From NCBI RefSeq assembly GCF_963677035.1, contig NZ_OY781472.1, positions 1,240,001 to 1,304,000 of the forward strand: a stretch of 64,000 nt of DNA. Direction: 5' to 3'. The notes below the pieces were generated by a model. That model saw nothing but the letters and a program-made list of their open reading frames with translations. It made no database searches and was not told the DNA's origin. A program made the translations under genes and the position numbers. The stretch comes from an uncultured Hyphomonas sp. (GTDB taxonomy: Bacteria; Pseudomonadota; Alphaproteobacteria; Caulobacterales; Hyphomonadaceae). This document shows positions 51,847 through 61,898 of this stretch, one piece after another; the first letter of the stretch is position 1; each line of letters starts with the position of its first letter.

Positions 51847-53814
51847 TCATCCCTGCGGATTGTACCAGACCGGACTGGTCCAGGCCCGTTCCTGGATTAT
51901 GGCGGGCATGTCCGGATTGGGCGGCGTGCCGTTACGGGCCGCGTCCCAGCTGGACCAGCGGCAGGACGGATTTTCCAGCACACGGACATAATAGGCTGAG
52001 CGCCGGGCCGGGTCGAAGTCCGGATCGGTCCACAGCGCTTTCATCTCGCCGGCACCTGTGCCGTCTATGGTGGAACAGTCGGCCAGATCGACGCTGGCAC
52101 CATTGTCCGGGCACCGGTGGGTGTCCGGGTCGGGCAGGGCCCCGCCGGAACAGGCGGCGTCATAGACGGCCTCATGCGCGGTGCCATCTGCATCTGTCCA
52201 GACTTTCACCACCTGCAGGCGCTGCAGGGGATAGGAGTCCGGATCGCGCATCGCCCAGGCAAGGATCTCGGGCGCGGCGCCGCTGCCGGTCAGGTCGCCG
52301 CCCTGGGGCACACCGGTTTCATAGGCGCTGGCGACAAGGTCCGGGTCGTCCAGTATCGCGTCACCGAAATCGAAGCTTGCGAACATGCGGGCCTTCAGGC
52401 GCGGGCCGGAGGTGCCGAAAGTCTCCTTGCGGCGGATCGCGTCGAAGATCGCTTCGCGCGTGTTTTCATCCGCCCACACACCGGCGAGGCCTGAGGCGCT
52501 GTACTGGCTGGCGGCCAGCAGGCGGCGCATGTTCGGAACCATCACGCCATCGGCGGGAATGGCGATCCGGGCTTCGTCGGCATCCCAGGTTTTCTCTCCG
52601 TTGGGTGGAATGGAATGGCGCTTGGCCGGATCTGCGCCATCGACCGGGAACTTGCCCCAGAAGGTTTCCTCAATGAATGGACCGGCCCCGATATGCGTGT
52701 CGCTGGAGCCGATGAAGCCGAACCGGAACGGGTTGAAGCCTTTCGTGTCCGCAAGGCCGAGGCCGCGGGCCAGCGCCGTGCGGGCATAGTCTCCGATATG
52801 CGGAGACGTTTTCGCCGCGCTGCCGATGAACGTCTCGTAGAGTTCGAAATTGGCCCATTCGTCATTCGGCGAGAGGGCGGGGTGGGCCTCGGACGTGCCT
52901 TTGATCTGGGTGATCTCGATCACCGGCTCATTGCGCATACGGGTGACGGCATAGTCCGCCGTCAGCTCACCGCCCTCATAGGTTTCGGACGCGAACATCT
53001 CGCCATTGGAGGCGTTCGAATTGTGCGGGATGGACATGACGTCCCGGCCGTCGGCGCGCTGAGCATCCATCCACTGCCAGAGATCCTCCGGGTTCGGCGA
53101 ATCGAGGGTGGAGAACAGGCGCGGCGGTGCCTCGCCCCGGAAGATGACATTGCGGTGGAGGTTCGCGGCTGCCGGGATTTTCGATTCCAGCACCGGCGTC
53201 ATGGCGGTGAATTCGTATCCGGCGAACGTCGTGAACTTGCCTGGCTCGTAATGGCGCTCTGCCGCATCGATGGCGCGCTGCCAGGCCGAATCGATCACGT
53301 CCCGGTCATAGATCTCTTCAATCTCGTCCCCCGACACAATGGTCAGGCCGACTTTCTGAAAAGACTGGGCGGGGTTTTCCGCGTCCGGTCCAAAGACGGT
53401 TTTGGCAAAGTTGGTTTTCGACAGGGCTGTGCCAGGAGTCGCCATGGCCGGCATGACGCCCATATATTCGCCGTGATCGGTCACGGCGAGGAAATCGAGC
53501 GGGCCGTTCAGCTGGACGTCATAACCGCCATCGGTGGTGATCTTTTCCCCCTTGGCAAACCGGTAGGCATCGTCCGGCGTCGCACGGACGGACGAGATGA
53601 ACGCGTCAAAGGACTGGCCGGTATGGACGTGCAGGTCACCGAACAAGGCCACGCGGTTTTCCGGGGCAGGGGGCGCGGCTTCGGGCGGTGTCGTCGCGGC
53701 CAGTGTTTCCGGTGTGCTTGCAGAGGTTTCCGGCGCCGGTGTTGTCTTCTGTGCAGCCGTGCAGGCAGCCGCCAGCAACAAGGCGGCCAGGCTGGCCTGT
53801 CCCAGGTATTTCAT
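51847..53814 (-). CDS. DUF3604-domain lipoprotein
   Basis: 655 residues from ATG 53814, which follows GGGAGGAATTC. Lipoprotein signal MKYLGQASLAALLLAAAC (lipobox AAAC), a short T/A/P-rich linker, then FGDLHVHTGQSFDAFISSVRATPDDAYRFAKGE, a PHP-like metal-binding opening, DFLAVTDHGEYMGVM and further DUF3604 blocks such as GFIGSSDTHIGAGPFIEE. Reaction unknown. A PHP-like hydrolase role is plausible. It is upstream of DUF2721 and follows the large periplasmic protein on the same strand. Confidence 0.82.
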   Translation of the reverse strand: MKYLGQASLAALLLAAACTAAQKTTPAPETSASTPETLAATTPPEAAPPAPENRVALFGDLHVHTGQSFDAFISSVRATPDDAYRFAKGEKITTDGGYDVQLNGPLDFLAVTDHGEYMGVMPAMATPGTALSKTNFAKTVFGPDAENPAQSFQKVGLTIVSGDEIEEIYDRDVIDSAWQRAIDAAERHYEPGKFTTFAGYEFTAMTPVLESKIPAAANLHRNVIFRGEAPPRLFSTLDSPNPEDLWQWMDAQRADGRDVMSIPHNSNASNGEMFASETYEGGELTADYAVTRMRNEPVIEITQIKGTSEAHPALSPNDEWANFELYETFIGSAAKTSPHIGDYARTALARGLGLADTKGFNPFRFGFIGSSDTHIGAGPFIEETFWGKFPVDGADPAKRHSIPPNGEKTWDADEARIAIPADGVMVPNMRRLLAASQYSASGLAGVWADENTREAIFDAIRRKETFGTSGPRLKARMFASFDFGDAILDDPDLVASAYETGVPQGGDLTGSGAAPEILAWAMRDPDSYPLQRLQVVKVWTDADGTAHEAVYDAACSGGALPDPDTHRCPDNGASVDLADCSTIDGTGAGEMKALWTDPDFDPARRSAYYVRVLENPSCRWSSWDAARNGTPPNPDMPAIIQERAWTSPVWYNPQG

Positions 53815-53900
53815 GAATTCCTCCCTCGGGCCTCTCATGCGGGCCTTCTTTGTGAGGACAGCATCCGCCTTTTTCGGCAGAGATCAAGGTTGCGTTGGGA

Positions 53901-55712
53901 TCAGGGAGTCTCTTTCCAGTACCCCGTCGCCTCCAGCGCCAGCAGGCGGGCGGCGTCTTCGGCCCCGATATCTTCAAGGGCAGCGAGGATCAGGGTGATG
54001 TCCGCCAGTCCGATGTCAGACGGATCCCCATTGGTCAGCGACACCGTCCTCAGCACGACTTCCGCCGCGGTGCCGGCCCGGGCCGCGGCCCAGATGGCAA
54101 TCGCATCACCGGGGGCAGAGGATGACTGGTCCGTCGGGCTCTCTACCGAAAGGAATGCGCGGGCATTGGAGGGCGGGGCGGTTCCGGCCGCTGTCCAGAG
54201 CGCGAACATGCGGGCGGCAGCCTCGGTCTTGTCTTCATTTTCCGCCGCGGCGATCAGCTGATTGGCTGCTGCCTGGATGGCAGGTCCGTCGGCGTCGGGA
54301 TCGGCCAGAATGGCCAGCGCGCCGATCCAGGCCGCTTCGAATGCCGGGGGCTCGGCAATCGGGTTGGGCGGCAGCATCTCGTCTTCGCCGGCTGCGGGGT
54401 CAACGATCTCATCCTCTGGCGGGCTGCCGGTTTCGATTGTGATGCCGTCCGGGATCAGAAGGTCTGTTGGCGCACTGGTGGGGGCGCTTTCCGGGGCAGG
54501 GCCGATCTCTTCGAGGGAAGTGGGGCCGGTCAGCGCAGGCACAGGGTCTGGTACTGGCTCCGGCACCGGCTCCGGTTCTGGCGGCGTGACCCAGCGGATG
54601 GCTTCGTTGAGTTCTCCGGCGGCAATATTCGCGCGGGCGAACAGGAAGGCCTTGTCTTCGGTGTCCGGGCCAAGCGGCAGACGCGCCATGCCCGCGCGCA
54701 GCAGGCTGGCGGTTGCGGCGAACCGCGCCGGGTTCTCCTGGGCTTCTTCCAGCGCGGCGGCGATGGCATCTGCGGTATCGGCATCGCTGCGTGTGCTGTC
54801 GGCGGCGGCAAACATGGCTTCGCTCAGCAGGGTGCGCGGATTGAACCCGTCTGCGGCGAGCGCGGAATTATAGGCGATCCGGAACTGTTCGCGGTCGATC
54901 AGGCCAGCTTCGGCGGCGATCTGGGCGGCTTTGACGCGTGCATCCGGCGGGGTCAGCTTGCGCCGTGCCATGGCGGCGGCAATGTCTGCCCGGTCCTGCG
55001 GCACGGATTCAGGCGTGACGTCCAGCACGGCCCGGTTCGACATGGCAAAGCCGATGCCACTCTCGAACCGTGCCTTGGGCGGGTTCGGTGTAACGCCGGA
55101 CATGGCAAAGATCGCGCTGGCCAGCCAGCTGTCCTCCACGCCCTGGGCCTGCGCCATCTCCATGGCGAGTTCGGCCCCGGACGTATTGCCCGCTAGCGCC
55201 GCGCACACCGCGCGAAGCTTCGGCCAGTAATCGTCTTCAAGGTGTGGCGCCTTCAACGCGTCGCAGGCGGTCGCTTCATTGCTGAGCACGAGATTGAGGT
55301 CTGCGGCCATGGCGGCCGGGTCAATACCGGGCGGCGGCGAGGTGAGTTCGGCGTACTGGCCTGCTGCGGCCGCTGCCTCGCCAAGTTCGAATGTGATCCG
55401 CGCGCGTTCCGCCAGAAGGGCATCGCGGTCCTCGCCAGAGGGCGCGCGTCCGCCCGACAGGACAAGGCGGCGCATCAGGGTCTGTTCGGCCGGGCTGAGG
55501 CCTTTGGTGCGGGCGTCCTGCATCAGCGCCAGCAGGTCTTCGCCCCGCGCGCCGCGCCACATGTCGGTGCCGAGGGCCGGTTCGTCCTCGCTGAGGTAAT
55601 TGATTCCCCAGGGATCGACCTGTTCAAGCCAGCTGTCTTCGATCTGCGCGTGGGCCGGACACACAAGGAGTGTGGCCAGCGCCGCGCCTGCCAGGGCGCG
55701 CCTAGACCACAT
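53901..55712 (-). CDS. Large periplasmic protein with helical repeats, unknown function
   Basis: 603 residues from ATG 55712 with signal LAGAALATLLVCPAHAQ. The mature region is alanine-rich and helical, like solenoid repeats, e.g. LLALMQDARTKGLSPAEQTLMRRLVL, ALAGNTSGAELAMEMAQAQGVEDSWLASAIFAMSG and KAAQIAAEAGLIDREQFRIAYNSAL. A proline/glutamate-rich linker (PEPEPVPEPVPDPVP) splits it near residue 390. I recognise no named family. It overlaps the small membrane gene at 55702-55836 by 11 bases and is divergent from aroK. Confidence 0.7.
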   Translation of the reverse strand: MWSRRALAGAALATLLVCPAHAQIEDSWLEQVDPWGINYLSEDEPALGTDMWRGARGEDLLALMQDARTKGLSPAEQTLMRRLVLSGGRAPSGEDRDALLAERARITFELGEAAAAAGQYAELTSPPPGIDPAAMAADLNLVLSNEATACDALKAPHLEDDYWPKLRAVCAALAGNTSGAELAMEMAQAQGVEDSWLASAIFAMSGVTPNPPKARFESGIGFAMSNRAVLDVTPESVPQDRADIAAAMARRKLTPPDARVKAAQIAAEAGLIDREQFRIAYNSALAADGFNPRTLLSEAMFAAADSTRSDADTADAIAAALEEAQENPARFAATASLLRAGMARLPLGPDTEDKAFLFARANIAAGELNEAIRWVTPPEPEPVPEPVPDPVPALTGPTSLEEIGPAPESAPTSAPTDLLIPDGITIETGSPPEDEIVDPAAGEDEMLPPNPIAEPPAFEAAWIGALAILADPDADGPAIQAAANQLIAAAENEDKTEAAARMFALWTAAGTAPPSNARAFLSVESPTDQSSSAPGDAIAIWAAARAGTAAEVVLRTVSLTNGDPSDIGLADITLILAALEDIGAEDAARLLALEATGYWKETP

Positions 55713-55836
55713 CTTGGACCTCGATCCGGATCTCGCCTGGGGCGGGCTTGCCTTGTTCGGCTTTGGTGCCCAGCCACCACAGGCCTGCCAGCCCAATCAC
55801 CACCAGGAGTCCGAGCAGGATCAGGAATTTACGCAT
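55702..55836 (-). CDS. Small single-span membrane protein (44 aa)
   Basis: Sequence begins MRKFLILLGLLVVIGLAGLWWL and ends RIEVQDVV, i.e. one membrane span and a short periplasmic tail. The ATG follows GAGGTG. The gene overlaps the start of the large periplasmic protein by 11 bases, so translation is probably coupled. No family recognised. Confidence 0.6.
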   Translation of the reverse strand: MRKFLILLGLLVVIGLAGLWWLGTKAEQGKPAPGEIRIEVQDVV

Positions 55837-55945
55837 GGGGTCACACCTCTGGGTTGTATTCGGCCTTTTGCGGCCCACCTTCACCAATTGCGAAGGCCTT
55901 ATCGTCTCTATAGGAAATGAACCGAACCGGCCATGAAAGTCCAGA

Positions 55946-56518
55946 ATGCCTTCTGACAGTGACAGTCCAGCGCAGGAAAAACCGGCGGCTCTGCCTTTTG
56001 AGTCGCGGACAATTGCGCTTGTTGGCCTGATGGGCGCTGGCAAGTCGACCGTCGGGCGCCGGCTGGCGGAAAAGCTGGGCCGGCCGTTCTATGACAGCGA
56101 CACAGAAATCGAGAAGGCGGCCGGCTTGTCGATCTCCGACATCTTTGCCCTTCATGGTGAGGCAGACTTCCGCCGCGGCGAGCAGCAGGTGCTGAAACGC
56201 CTGCTGACCCTGCCGCCGCATGTGCTGGCCACCGGGGGCGGGGCCTATCTCAATGACGAGACGCGGGCCCTGATGCAGGAACATGCCATCACCGTATGGC
56301 TGAACGCCGATCTCGAAACCCTGTGGAAGCGCGTGCAGAAGCGGGATTCACGTCCCCTCCTGAAGCGGGGCAATGCCAAACAGGTGCTGACCGATCTGTT
56401 GGCCGAGCGGGAACCGGTCTATTCGCAGGCCGATCTCGTGGTGCGGTCCAAGGACGGTCCGCACTCGAATACGGTGAATGCCATCCTGAAAGCCCTGAAG
56501 ACCTGGAACCCCAAATGA
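55946..56518 (+). CDS. aroK: Shikimate kinase
   Basis: Phosphorylates shikimate. 190 residues with a 20-residue N-terminal extension, then [38 protein letters not shown] (P-loop and DSD), [12 protein letters not shown] and [24 protein letters not shown]. The ATGA overlap joins it to aroB. aroE is at the far left of the window. Confidence 0.95.
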   Translation: MPSDSDSPAQEKPAALPFESRTIALVGLMGAGKSTVGRRLAEKLGRPFYDSDTEIEKAAGLSISDIFALHGEADFRRGEQQVLKRLLTLPPHVLATGGGAYLNDETRALMQEHAITVWLNADLETLWKRVQKRDSRPLLKRGNAKQVLTDLLAEREPVYSQADLVVRSKDGPHSNTVNAILKALKTWNPK

Positions 56519-57645
56519 GCGTAACCGCCCCGGACCTGGAAACCGTGCCTGTCGATCTCGGCGCCCGGTCATACGATATTCTTGTCGGCCATGGCGCGCT
56601 GGACCAGCTGGGGCCGCGCCTCGTGCCAATGCTGAAGCAGAAACGTGTCTTCGTGCTGACCGATGCCAATGTCGAAGCGGCCCACCGCGCCCGCGTCGAG
56701 GCGGTTTTGTCGGCGTCCGGCATCTCGTCCAGCTGGCTGGCGCTGACGCCGGGTGAAAAGACGAAGAGCTTCTCCAATCTCGATGCCATTCTCGACTGGC
56801 TGCTGGGTGGCGGGGCCGACCGGTCCGACATTCTGGTTGCGCTGGGCGGCGGAGTGATCGGCGACATTGCCGGCCTGTCCGCCAGCCTGATGAAGCGCGG
56901 CATGGGCTTTGTTCAGGTGCCGACAACGCTGCTGGCGCAGGTCGATTCCTCTGTCGGCGGAAAGACGGCCGTGAACAGTCCGCGCGGCAAGAATCTGATC
57001 GGCGCCTTCTACCAGCCCCGGCTGGTGATCGCGGATACGGGGCTTCTTGAAACGCTGCCCGCCCGGGAATTGCGGGCCGGGTATGCGGAGATCGTCAAAT
57101 ACGGTCTGATCAATGACCCGGCCTTTTTCGACTGGCTGGAAGCGAACGGCGCCCGCGTTCTGGCGCTGGAAGCCGATGCAATCACTTATGCCGTCGCCGT
57201 CAGCTGCCGGGCGAAGGCTGCCATCGTGGCCGAAGACGAAACCGAAAAGGGCGTGCGCGCACTGCTCAATCTCGGCCACACATTCGGCCATGCGCTGGAA
57301 GCGGCGAATAATTACCGGCCGGACCTGTTGCACGGCGAAGCGGTGTCCATCGGCATGGCGCTCGCCTTCCGTTATGGCGCTGCGACAGGCATCACGCCGC
57401 CGGAAGATGCGGCGCGCGTGCGGCGGGTGCTGGAAGCGTCCGGCCTGCAGGCGGCCATTCCGGACCGGCAGGGCGGGGCGTATATGGCGGCTGATCTGGT
57501 CCGCCTGATGCAGCAGGACAAGAAAGCCAGCGGGGGGAAAGTGCCGCTGATCCTCGCCCGCGGAATCGGACAGGCCTACATTCATCCCGATGCAGACCTT
57601 GCCGCCGTGGAAGACTTCCTGCGCGGCGAGACATCTGAGGGATAA
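56515..57645 (+). CDS. aroB: 3-dehydroquinate synthase
   Basis: Second step of chorismate synthesis. From ATG 56515 it has 376 residues; the ATG overlaps the aroK stop. It contains [67 protein letters not shown] and [34 protein letters not shown] (metal-binding His). aroK-aroB is the common pair. Confidence 0.96.
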   Translation: MSVTAPDLETVPVDLGARSYDILVGHGALDQLGPRLVPMLKQKRVFVLTDANVEAAHRARVEAVLSASGISSSWLALTPGEKTKSFSNLDAILDWLLGGGADRSDILVALGGGVIGDIAGLSASLMKRGMGFVQVPTTLLAQVDSSVGGKTAVNSPRGKNLIGAFYQPRLVIADTGLLETLPARELRAGYAEIVKYGLINDPAFFDWLEANGARVLALEADAITYAVAVSCRAKAAIVAEDETEKGVRALLNLGHTFGHALEAANNYRPDLLHGEAVSIGMALAFRYGAATGITPPEDAARVRRVLEASGLQAAIPDRQGGAYMAADLVRLMQQDKKASGGKVPLILARGIGQAYIHPDADLAAVEDFLRGETSEG

Positions 57646-57665
57646 GAGGGGACAGGCAGGCTGAC

Positions 57666-58928
57666 ATGATCGCCGGTTACATCATCGCCATCTTTATCTT
57701 GCTGGCGCTTTCAGGCTTTTTCTCGGGATCCGAGACGGCGCTGACGGCGGCCTCACGCGCGCGCATGCACGCTCTGGAAAAGGAGGGTGACAAGCGCGCC
57801 GCCGCCGTGAACCGGCTGATCTCCAACCGGGAGGGGCTGATCGGCTCCATCCTGCTTGGCAACAATGTCGTCAATATTCTTGCCTCGGTGCTGGCGACGT
57901 CTCTGTTCACCCATCTGTTCGGGCAGGGCGGCATGGCCATGGCGATGGCCACCGGCGTGATGACGATCCTCGTGCTCGTCTTCGCTGAAGTGATGCCGAA
58001 GACCTATGCCATCGGCCGGCCGGACGCGATGGCGATGAGCGTTGCCGGAATCATCTCCGTTCTGGTGGCCGTCGCCTCGTGGATCGTGACGGCCATCCAG
58101 GCGATCGTTTCGGTGACGCTGAAACTGATTGGTCTCGGGACACCGGCGGAGGCGATCACGGCAGATGAGGAAATCCGCGGTGCGATCGACCTGCATGCTT
58201 TTGAAGGCGGGGTGGACGATGCCGACCGCCAGCGCCTCGTCGGTGCGCTGGACCTGAAGGAACTGACGGTCGAAGACGTCATGATCCACCGCAAGAACAT
58301 CAAGATGCTGAGCGCGGACCTCGATCCGCGCCAGATGGTGATGAAGGCGCTGGCCAGCCCGCATACGCGTATCCCGCTTTATCGCGGGGAGAAGGAAGAG
58401 ATTGTCGGCATCCTGCACGCCAAGGATCTGCTGCGCGCGATTATTCCGCTGGGCGGCAATCTTTCCAGCCTCGATCTCGATGCCATCATGCGCAAACCCT
58501 GGTTCGTGCCGGAAACCACGCCGGTGCAGGACCAGCTGGACGCCTTCCTGAAAGAACGCAGCCACTTCGCCCTCGTCATCGACGAATATGGCGAATTACA
58601 GGGCCTGATCACGCTGGAAGACATTCTGGAAGAGATTGTCGGGTCCATCCATGACGAGCATGATATCGCCGTGCAGGGCGTGCGCCCGCAGGAAGATGGC
58701 TCGGTCAATGTCGATGGCTGGGTGCCGATCCGCGATGTGAACCGGGCGATGAACTGGAACCTGCCGGACGATGAAGCCGTCACGGTGGCGGGCCTCGTGA
58801 TCCACGAAGCGCAGACCATCCCGGAAGCCGGGCAGAGTTTCGTGTTCCACGGCTACCGATTCAACGTGCTGCGCCGCCAGCGCAATCAGGTGACCGGCCT
58901 GAATATCTCAGTAATCGAGCCCACCTGA
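57666..58928 (+). CDS. HlyC/CorC-family transporter (DUF21-CBS-CorC)
   Basis: 420 residues. The DUF21 membrane domain occupies about residues 1-190 (LLALSGFFSGSETALTAASRARMHALEKEG, SILLGNNVVNILASVLATSLF, FAEVMPKTYAIGRPD); two CBS domains follow (MIHRKNIKMLSADLDPRQMVMKALASPHTRIPLYRG, FALVIDEYGELQGLITLEDILEEIVG); the C-terminal CorC/HlyC domain runs from about 350. Mg/Co efflux is the usual proposal. It lies 20 bp after aroB, likely in the same operon. Confidence 0.92.
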   Translation: MIAGYIIAIFILLALSGFFSGSETALTAASRARMHALEKEGDKRAAAVNRLISNREGLIGSILLGNNVVNILASVLATSLFTHLFGQGGMAMAMATGVMTILVLVFAEVMPKTYAIGRPDAMAMSVAGIISVLVAVASWIVTAIQAIVSVTLKLIGLGTPAEAITADEEIRGAIDLHAFEGGVDDADRQRLVGALDLKELTVEDVMIHRKNIKMLSADLDPRQMVMKALASPHTRIPLYRGEKEEIVGILHAKDLLRAIIPLGGNLSSLDLDAIMRKPWFVPETTPVQDQLDAFLKERSHFALVIDEYGELQGLITLEDILEEIVGSIHDEHDIAVQGVRPQEDGSVNVDGWVPIRDVNRAMNWNLPDDEAVTVAGLVIHEAQTIPEAGQSFVFHGYRFNVLRRQRNQVTGLNISVIEPT

Positions 58929-59261
58929 GTCCGGCGTCACGGTCGACACATCCATAAGGACCTGCTGGCGTGCAGCGGGGCTGTCACAGCCATGGCGGAT
59001 CAGCCAGGCACGCTGCGGTGCGGTCACGACATGGGCGCTTATCACATTGGGATTTTCGGCCGGCAGGATGGCATAGGTCGTCTCCTGCGCCGGCAAGTCG
59101 TTGGAAACAGGCAGGAACAGAACCTCTCCGCCGGTTGCGCAGACAGTGTCGCGGATCTCGTATAGCTTGCCCAGCTCCGGCCGGGACCCTGCTTCCTGGG
59201 CGGACGCCGCACATACGCCGCCGCCTGCGGCCAAAGCCGCCATTACCATCCTGATTACCAT
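58908..59261 (-). CDS. Small secreted protein, unknown
   Basis: 117 residues from ATG 59261, which follows GAGGAGAACGGG. Signal peptide ends GGVCAASAQ; the mature part has LGKLYEIRDTVCATGGEVLFLPVSN and HGCDSPAARQQVLMDVSTV with two cysteines that may pair. No family recognised. Its end overlaps the CorC-type gene by 21 bases. Confidence 0.6.
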   Translation of the reverse strand: MVIRMVMAALAAGGGVCAASAQEAGSRPELGKLYEIRDTVCATGGEVLFLPVSNDLPAQETTYAILPAENPNVISAHVVTAPQRAWLIRHGCDSPAARQQVLMDVSTVTPDSGGLDY

Positions 59262-59333
59262 CACCCGTTCTCCTCGACGGTGTTGAGGAGAATACGTGCA
59301 GACTGGCAAAGGGGTTCCGAAGATTCCCGAAAA

Positions 59334-59612
59334 TCAGGCCTTTGGCGCGCTTGCCTTCAGGGCGAGGGCATGCAGACCGGTATCGAATTCCTGTTGCAGG
59401 GCCAGCATCACGCTGCGCTGGATCTGTACGCGCGACAGGCCTTCGAACGCTGCGGAGGTGATTCGCACGCTGTAATGGGTCTGCCCTTCGGGGGCGGCGC
59501 CCGCATGACCGGCATGTTTTGCGCTGTCATCCGTGATTTCCAGCTCTATCGGCTGAAAAGCTTCAGTTAAAAGCTCACGAATCCGCGATAGTCTGTCAGT
59601 CAGTTGTGGCAT
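59334..59612 (-). CDS. BolA-family protein
   Basis: 92 residues with LSRIRELLTEAFQPIELEITDDSAKHAGHAGAAPEGQTHYSVRITSAAFEGLSRVQIQRSVMLALQQEF, the BolA fold with the conserved histidine and VxRHR-like region (here SRVQIQR). BolA proteins pair with monothiol glutaredoxins in Fe-S handling. It is divergent from the J-domain gene; starts are 31 bp apart. Confidence 0.9.
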   Translation of the reverse strand: MPQLTDRLSRIRELLTEAFQPIELEITDDSAKHAGHAGAAPEGQTHYSVRITSAAFEGLSRVQIQRSVMLALQQEFDTGLHALALKASAPKA

Positions 59613-59643
59613 CTTTAACGCGCACTCCCTATTATCCCGGGTC

Positions 59644-60276
59644 ATGTCCGATGGCGATCCATTTCCCTACCGAGTTAAGTTCACCGATATAAGGGTGAAC
59701 CCCCCGGCCGACGAGGTCTCGCGTGCGCGAGCCCGCAAGACCCGTGTCTGCGACCACAAGGGTTGCGACCTTGAAGGCACCTACCCCGCGCCCAAGCGGG
59801 GGTCCAAAGGCAAGGGACGGCATCATTTCTGCGCCAAGCACATTGCCGAATACAATCGCAGCTTCAATTTCTTTGAAGGCATGTCCCAGGCTGAAGCCGC
59901 CGCGTTCACCCGGTCTGAGCGATTCGGCCACAAGCGCACCTGGCGCTTTGGCACCGGTCCGATGGCGGGAAAGAAAAGCGCAGACCAGTTCGATCCGCGC
60001 CGCTGGTCCGGCCGCCGCTTCTTCGACATGGACGATGTCGCCGAAGCGACCGGCAATGCCACATCCGGCCGCCGGTCCGGCCTGCAGGTGCGGGCGTTGA
60101 GGGAGCTCGATCTTGAGGTCGATGCCTCGCCGACCGATATCCGCGCGCGCTATGCCGAATATATCCGCCGCTTCCACCCGGACTCCAACAAGGGCGACCG
60201 GTCGTCGGAAGACAAGCTTCAGCGCGTGTTGCGGGCAGGCAAGCTGCTCAAAGCCGCCGGCCTGATGAAAGGCTAG
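59644..60276 (+). CDS. J-domain (DnaJ-like) protein
   Basis: 210 residues. An N-terminal cysteine/histidine region (VCDHKGCDLEGTYPAP and HHFCAKHIAEYN) may bind zinc. The C-terminal J-like domain has the HPD motif in YIRRFHPDSNKGDRSSEDKLQRVLRAGKLLK, so it could stimulate an Hsp70. In alphaproteobacteria such genes sit between bolA and cobS or similar; here glpD follows. Client unknown. Confidence 0.85.
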   Translation: MSDGDPFPYRVKFTDIRVNPPADEVSRARARKTRVCDHKGCDLEGTYPAPKRGSKGKGRHHFCAKHIAEYNRSFNFFEGMSQAEAAAFTRSERFGHKRTWRFGTGPMAGKKSADQFDPRRWSGRRFFDMDDVAEATGNATSGRRSGLQVRALRELDLEVDASPTDIRARYAEYIRRFHPDSNKGDRSSEDKLQRVLRAGKLLKAAGLMKG

Positions 60277-60283
60277 GGCCGCC

Positions 60284-61771
60284 GTGCACGATCTGCTCGT
60301 CATCGGCGGCGGCATCAATGGCACTGGCATTGCCCGCGATGCGGCGGGGCGCGGGCTCAGCGTTGTGCTCGTGGAAAAGGACGATCTGGCCCAGCATACA
60401 TCGTCTGCCAGTACCAAGCTGATCCATGGCGGGCTGCGCTATCTGGAAATGTATGATTTCGCGCTGGTCCGCAAAGCGCTGATCGAACGCGAGATCCTGC
60501 TGCGCGCGGCGCCGCACATTATCTGGCCGATGCGGTTTGTCCTGCCGCACGACAAGGACCAGCGCCCGGCCTGGCTGATCCGGCTGGGCCTGTTTCTGTA
60601 TGATCATCTGGGCGGACGGAAGCTGCTGCCCGGCACGTCCGTGCTGCGGCGGAAGACAACCCACAAGCTCGATCCGCTCAAGGACGAATTCCGTCTGGCC
60701 TTCGAATATTCCGATTGCTGGGTGGAGGATTCCCGTCTTGTCGTGCTGAACGCGGTGGACGCGAAAGAGCGCGGCGCTGAGGTGCACACCCGCACGGCTT
60801 GCACCAAACTTGTCCGCCACAGGGACCATTGGGAGGCGACGCTCACCTCCGCGGGCAGTACCGAGACCCGCAAGTTCCGGGCCGTCGTGAATGCGGCGGG
60901 CGGCTGGGTCGACGAGATCATCGATCTTGCCGACCCGCAGGATTCCGCCACACATCTGCGCCTGGTGAAGGGCAGCCATATCATCGTGCCGAAATGGCAT
61001 GAGGGCGAGCATGCCTACTTCTTTCAGAACGCCGACGGGCGGATCATGTTCGCCATTCCCTATGAACGCGGCGAGTTCACGCTGATCGGTACGACCGATA
61101 TTCCGTATACCGCGAACAAGGACAAGGTTGAGATCACAGAGGACGAGATCGCCTATCTCTGCGACGGGGCCAGCGAATACTACAAGCGCGCCATTACGCC
61201 GGACGATGTCGTTGCCACTTATTCGGGTGTGCGCCCGCTCTATGACGACCATGCCGCCTCGGCGTCCAAGGTGACGCGGGATTTTGTGCTGCATTATGAC
61301 ACCGAAGGCGGCGCGCCGCTCTTGTCAGTGTTCGGCGGCAAGATCACCACATACCGGGAACTCGCCGAGGAAGCCGTGGCAGAGCTTGCGCCCCTGTTCG
61401 AGGGCCTGCCGAAAACCTGGACCCGTCATGCCAGCCTGCCGGGGGGCGACATTCCGGCCGCGAATTTCGATGCCTACCTCTCCGGGCTCGTTCTGACCCA
61501 TCCGCATATGCCGGTAGAATTGCTGACACGCCTCGCGCGCGCCTATGGCACCCGCACGCGGGCCCTGCTGGGCGATGCAGACTCAGTGGCAGATCTCGGC
61601 CGGGATTTCGGCGGCGGCCTGACAGAGCGCGAAGTCGCCTGGCTGGTCGATCAGGAGTTTGCCCGAAGCGCCGAAGACATCCTCCGCCGCCGCTCAAAGC
61701 TGTACCTGCACATGACAAAAGAAGAGCAGGGCGCCTTCACCGACTGGTTCAATACCAGCCACCCGGCCTGA
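60284..61771 (+). CDS. glpD: Glycerol-3-phosphate dehydrogenase (aerobic, FAD)
   Basis: Oxidises sn-glycerol 3-phosphate to dihydroxyacetone phosphate, passing electrons to quinone. 495 residues from a GTG eight bases after the previous stop: DLLVIGGGINGTGIARDAAGRGLSVVLVEKDDLAQHTSSASTKLIHGGLRYLE (FAD binding) and LSVFGGKITTYRELAEEAV. The start has no strong ribosome site. glpK and glpF are not in the window. Confidence 0.94.
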   Translation: MHDLLVIGGGINGTGIARDAAGRGLSVVLVEKDDLAQHTSSASTKLIHGGLRYLEMYDFALVRKALIEREILLRAAPHIIWPMRFVLPHDKDQRPAWLIRLGLFLYDHLGGRKLLPGTSVLRRKTTHKLDPLKDEFRLAFEYSDCWVEDSRLVVLNAVDAKERGAEVHTRTACTKLVRHRDHWEATLTSAGSTETRKFRAVVNAAGGWVDEIIDLADPQDSATHLRLVKGSHIIVPKWHEGEHAYFFQNADGRIMFAIPYERGEFTLIGTTDIPYTANKDKVEITEDEIAYLCDGASEYYKRAITPDDVVATYSGVRPLYDDHAASASKVTRDFVLHYDTEGGAPLLSVFGGKITTYRELAEEAVAELAPLFEGLPKTWTRHASLPGGDIPAANFDAYLSGLVLTHPHMPVELLTRLARAYGTRTRALLGDADSVADLGRDFGGGLTEREVAWLVDQEFARSAEDILRRRSKLYLHMTKEEQGAFTDWFNTSHPA

Positions 61772-61898
61772 CGGCGGCGCTGCCGTTATTATAGGCACGG
61801 GCGGGTGCGCTGCTGCGCCCCGCACGGGGGCCATAGACAGGCCCGGCGGCGTGTGGTGAAAGGCGACAGATCAACTGTTCAGGCAGGGTTTGACCAAT

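Noticed and set aside
52615..54261. 548-residue plus-strand frame opposite the DUF3604 and periplasmic genes
   Set aside because: Antisense shadow; the minus-strand frames carry signal peptides and family motifs, this one does not.
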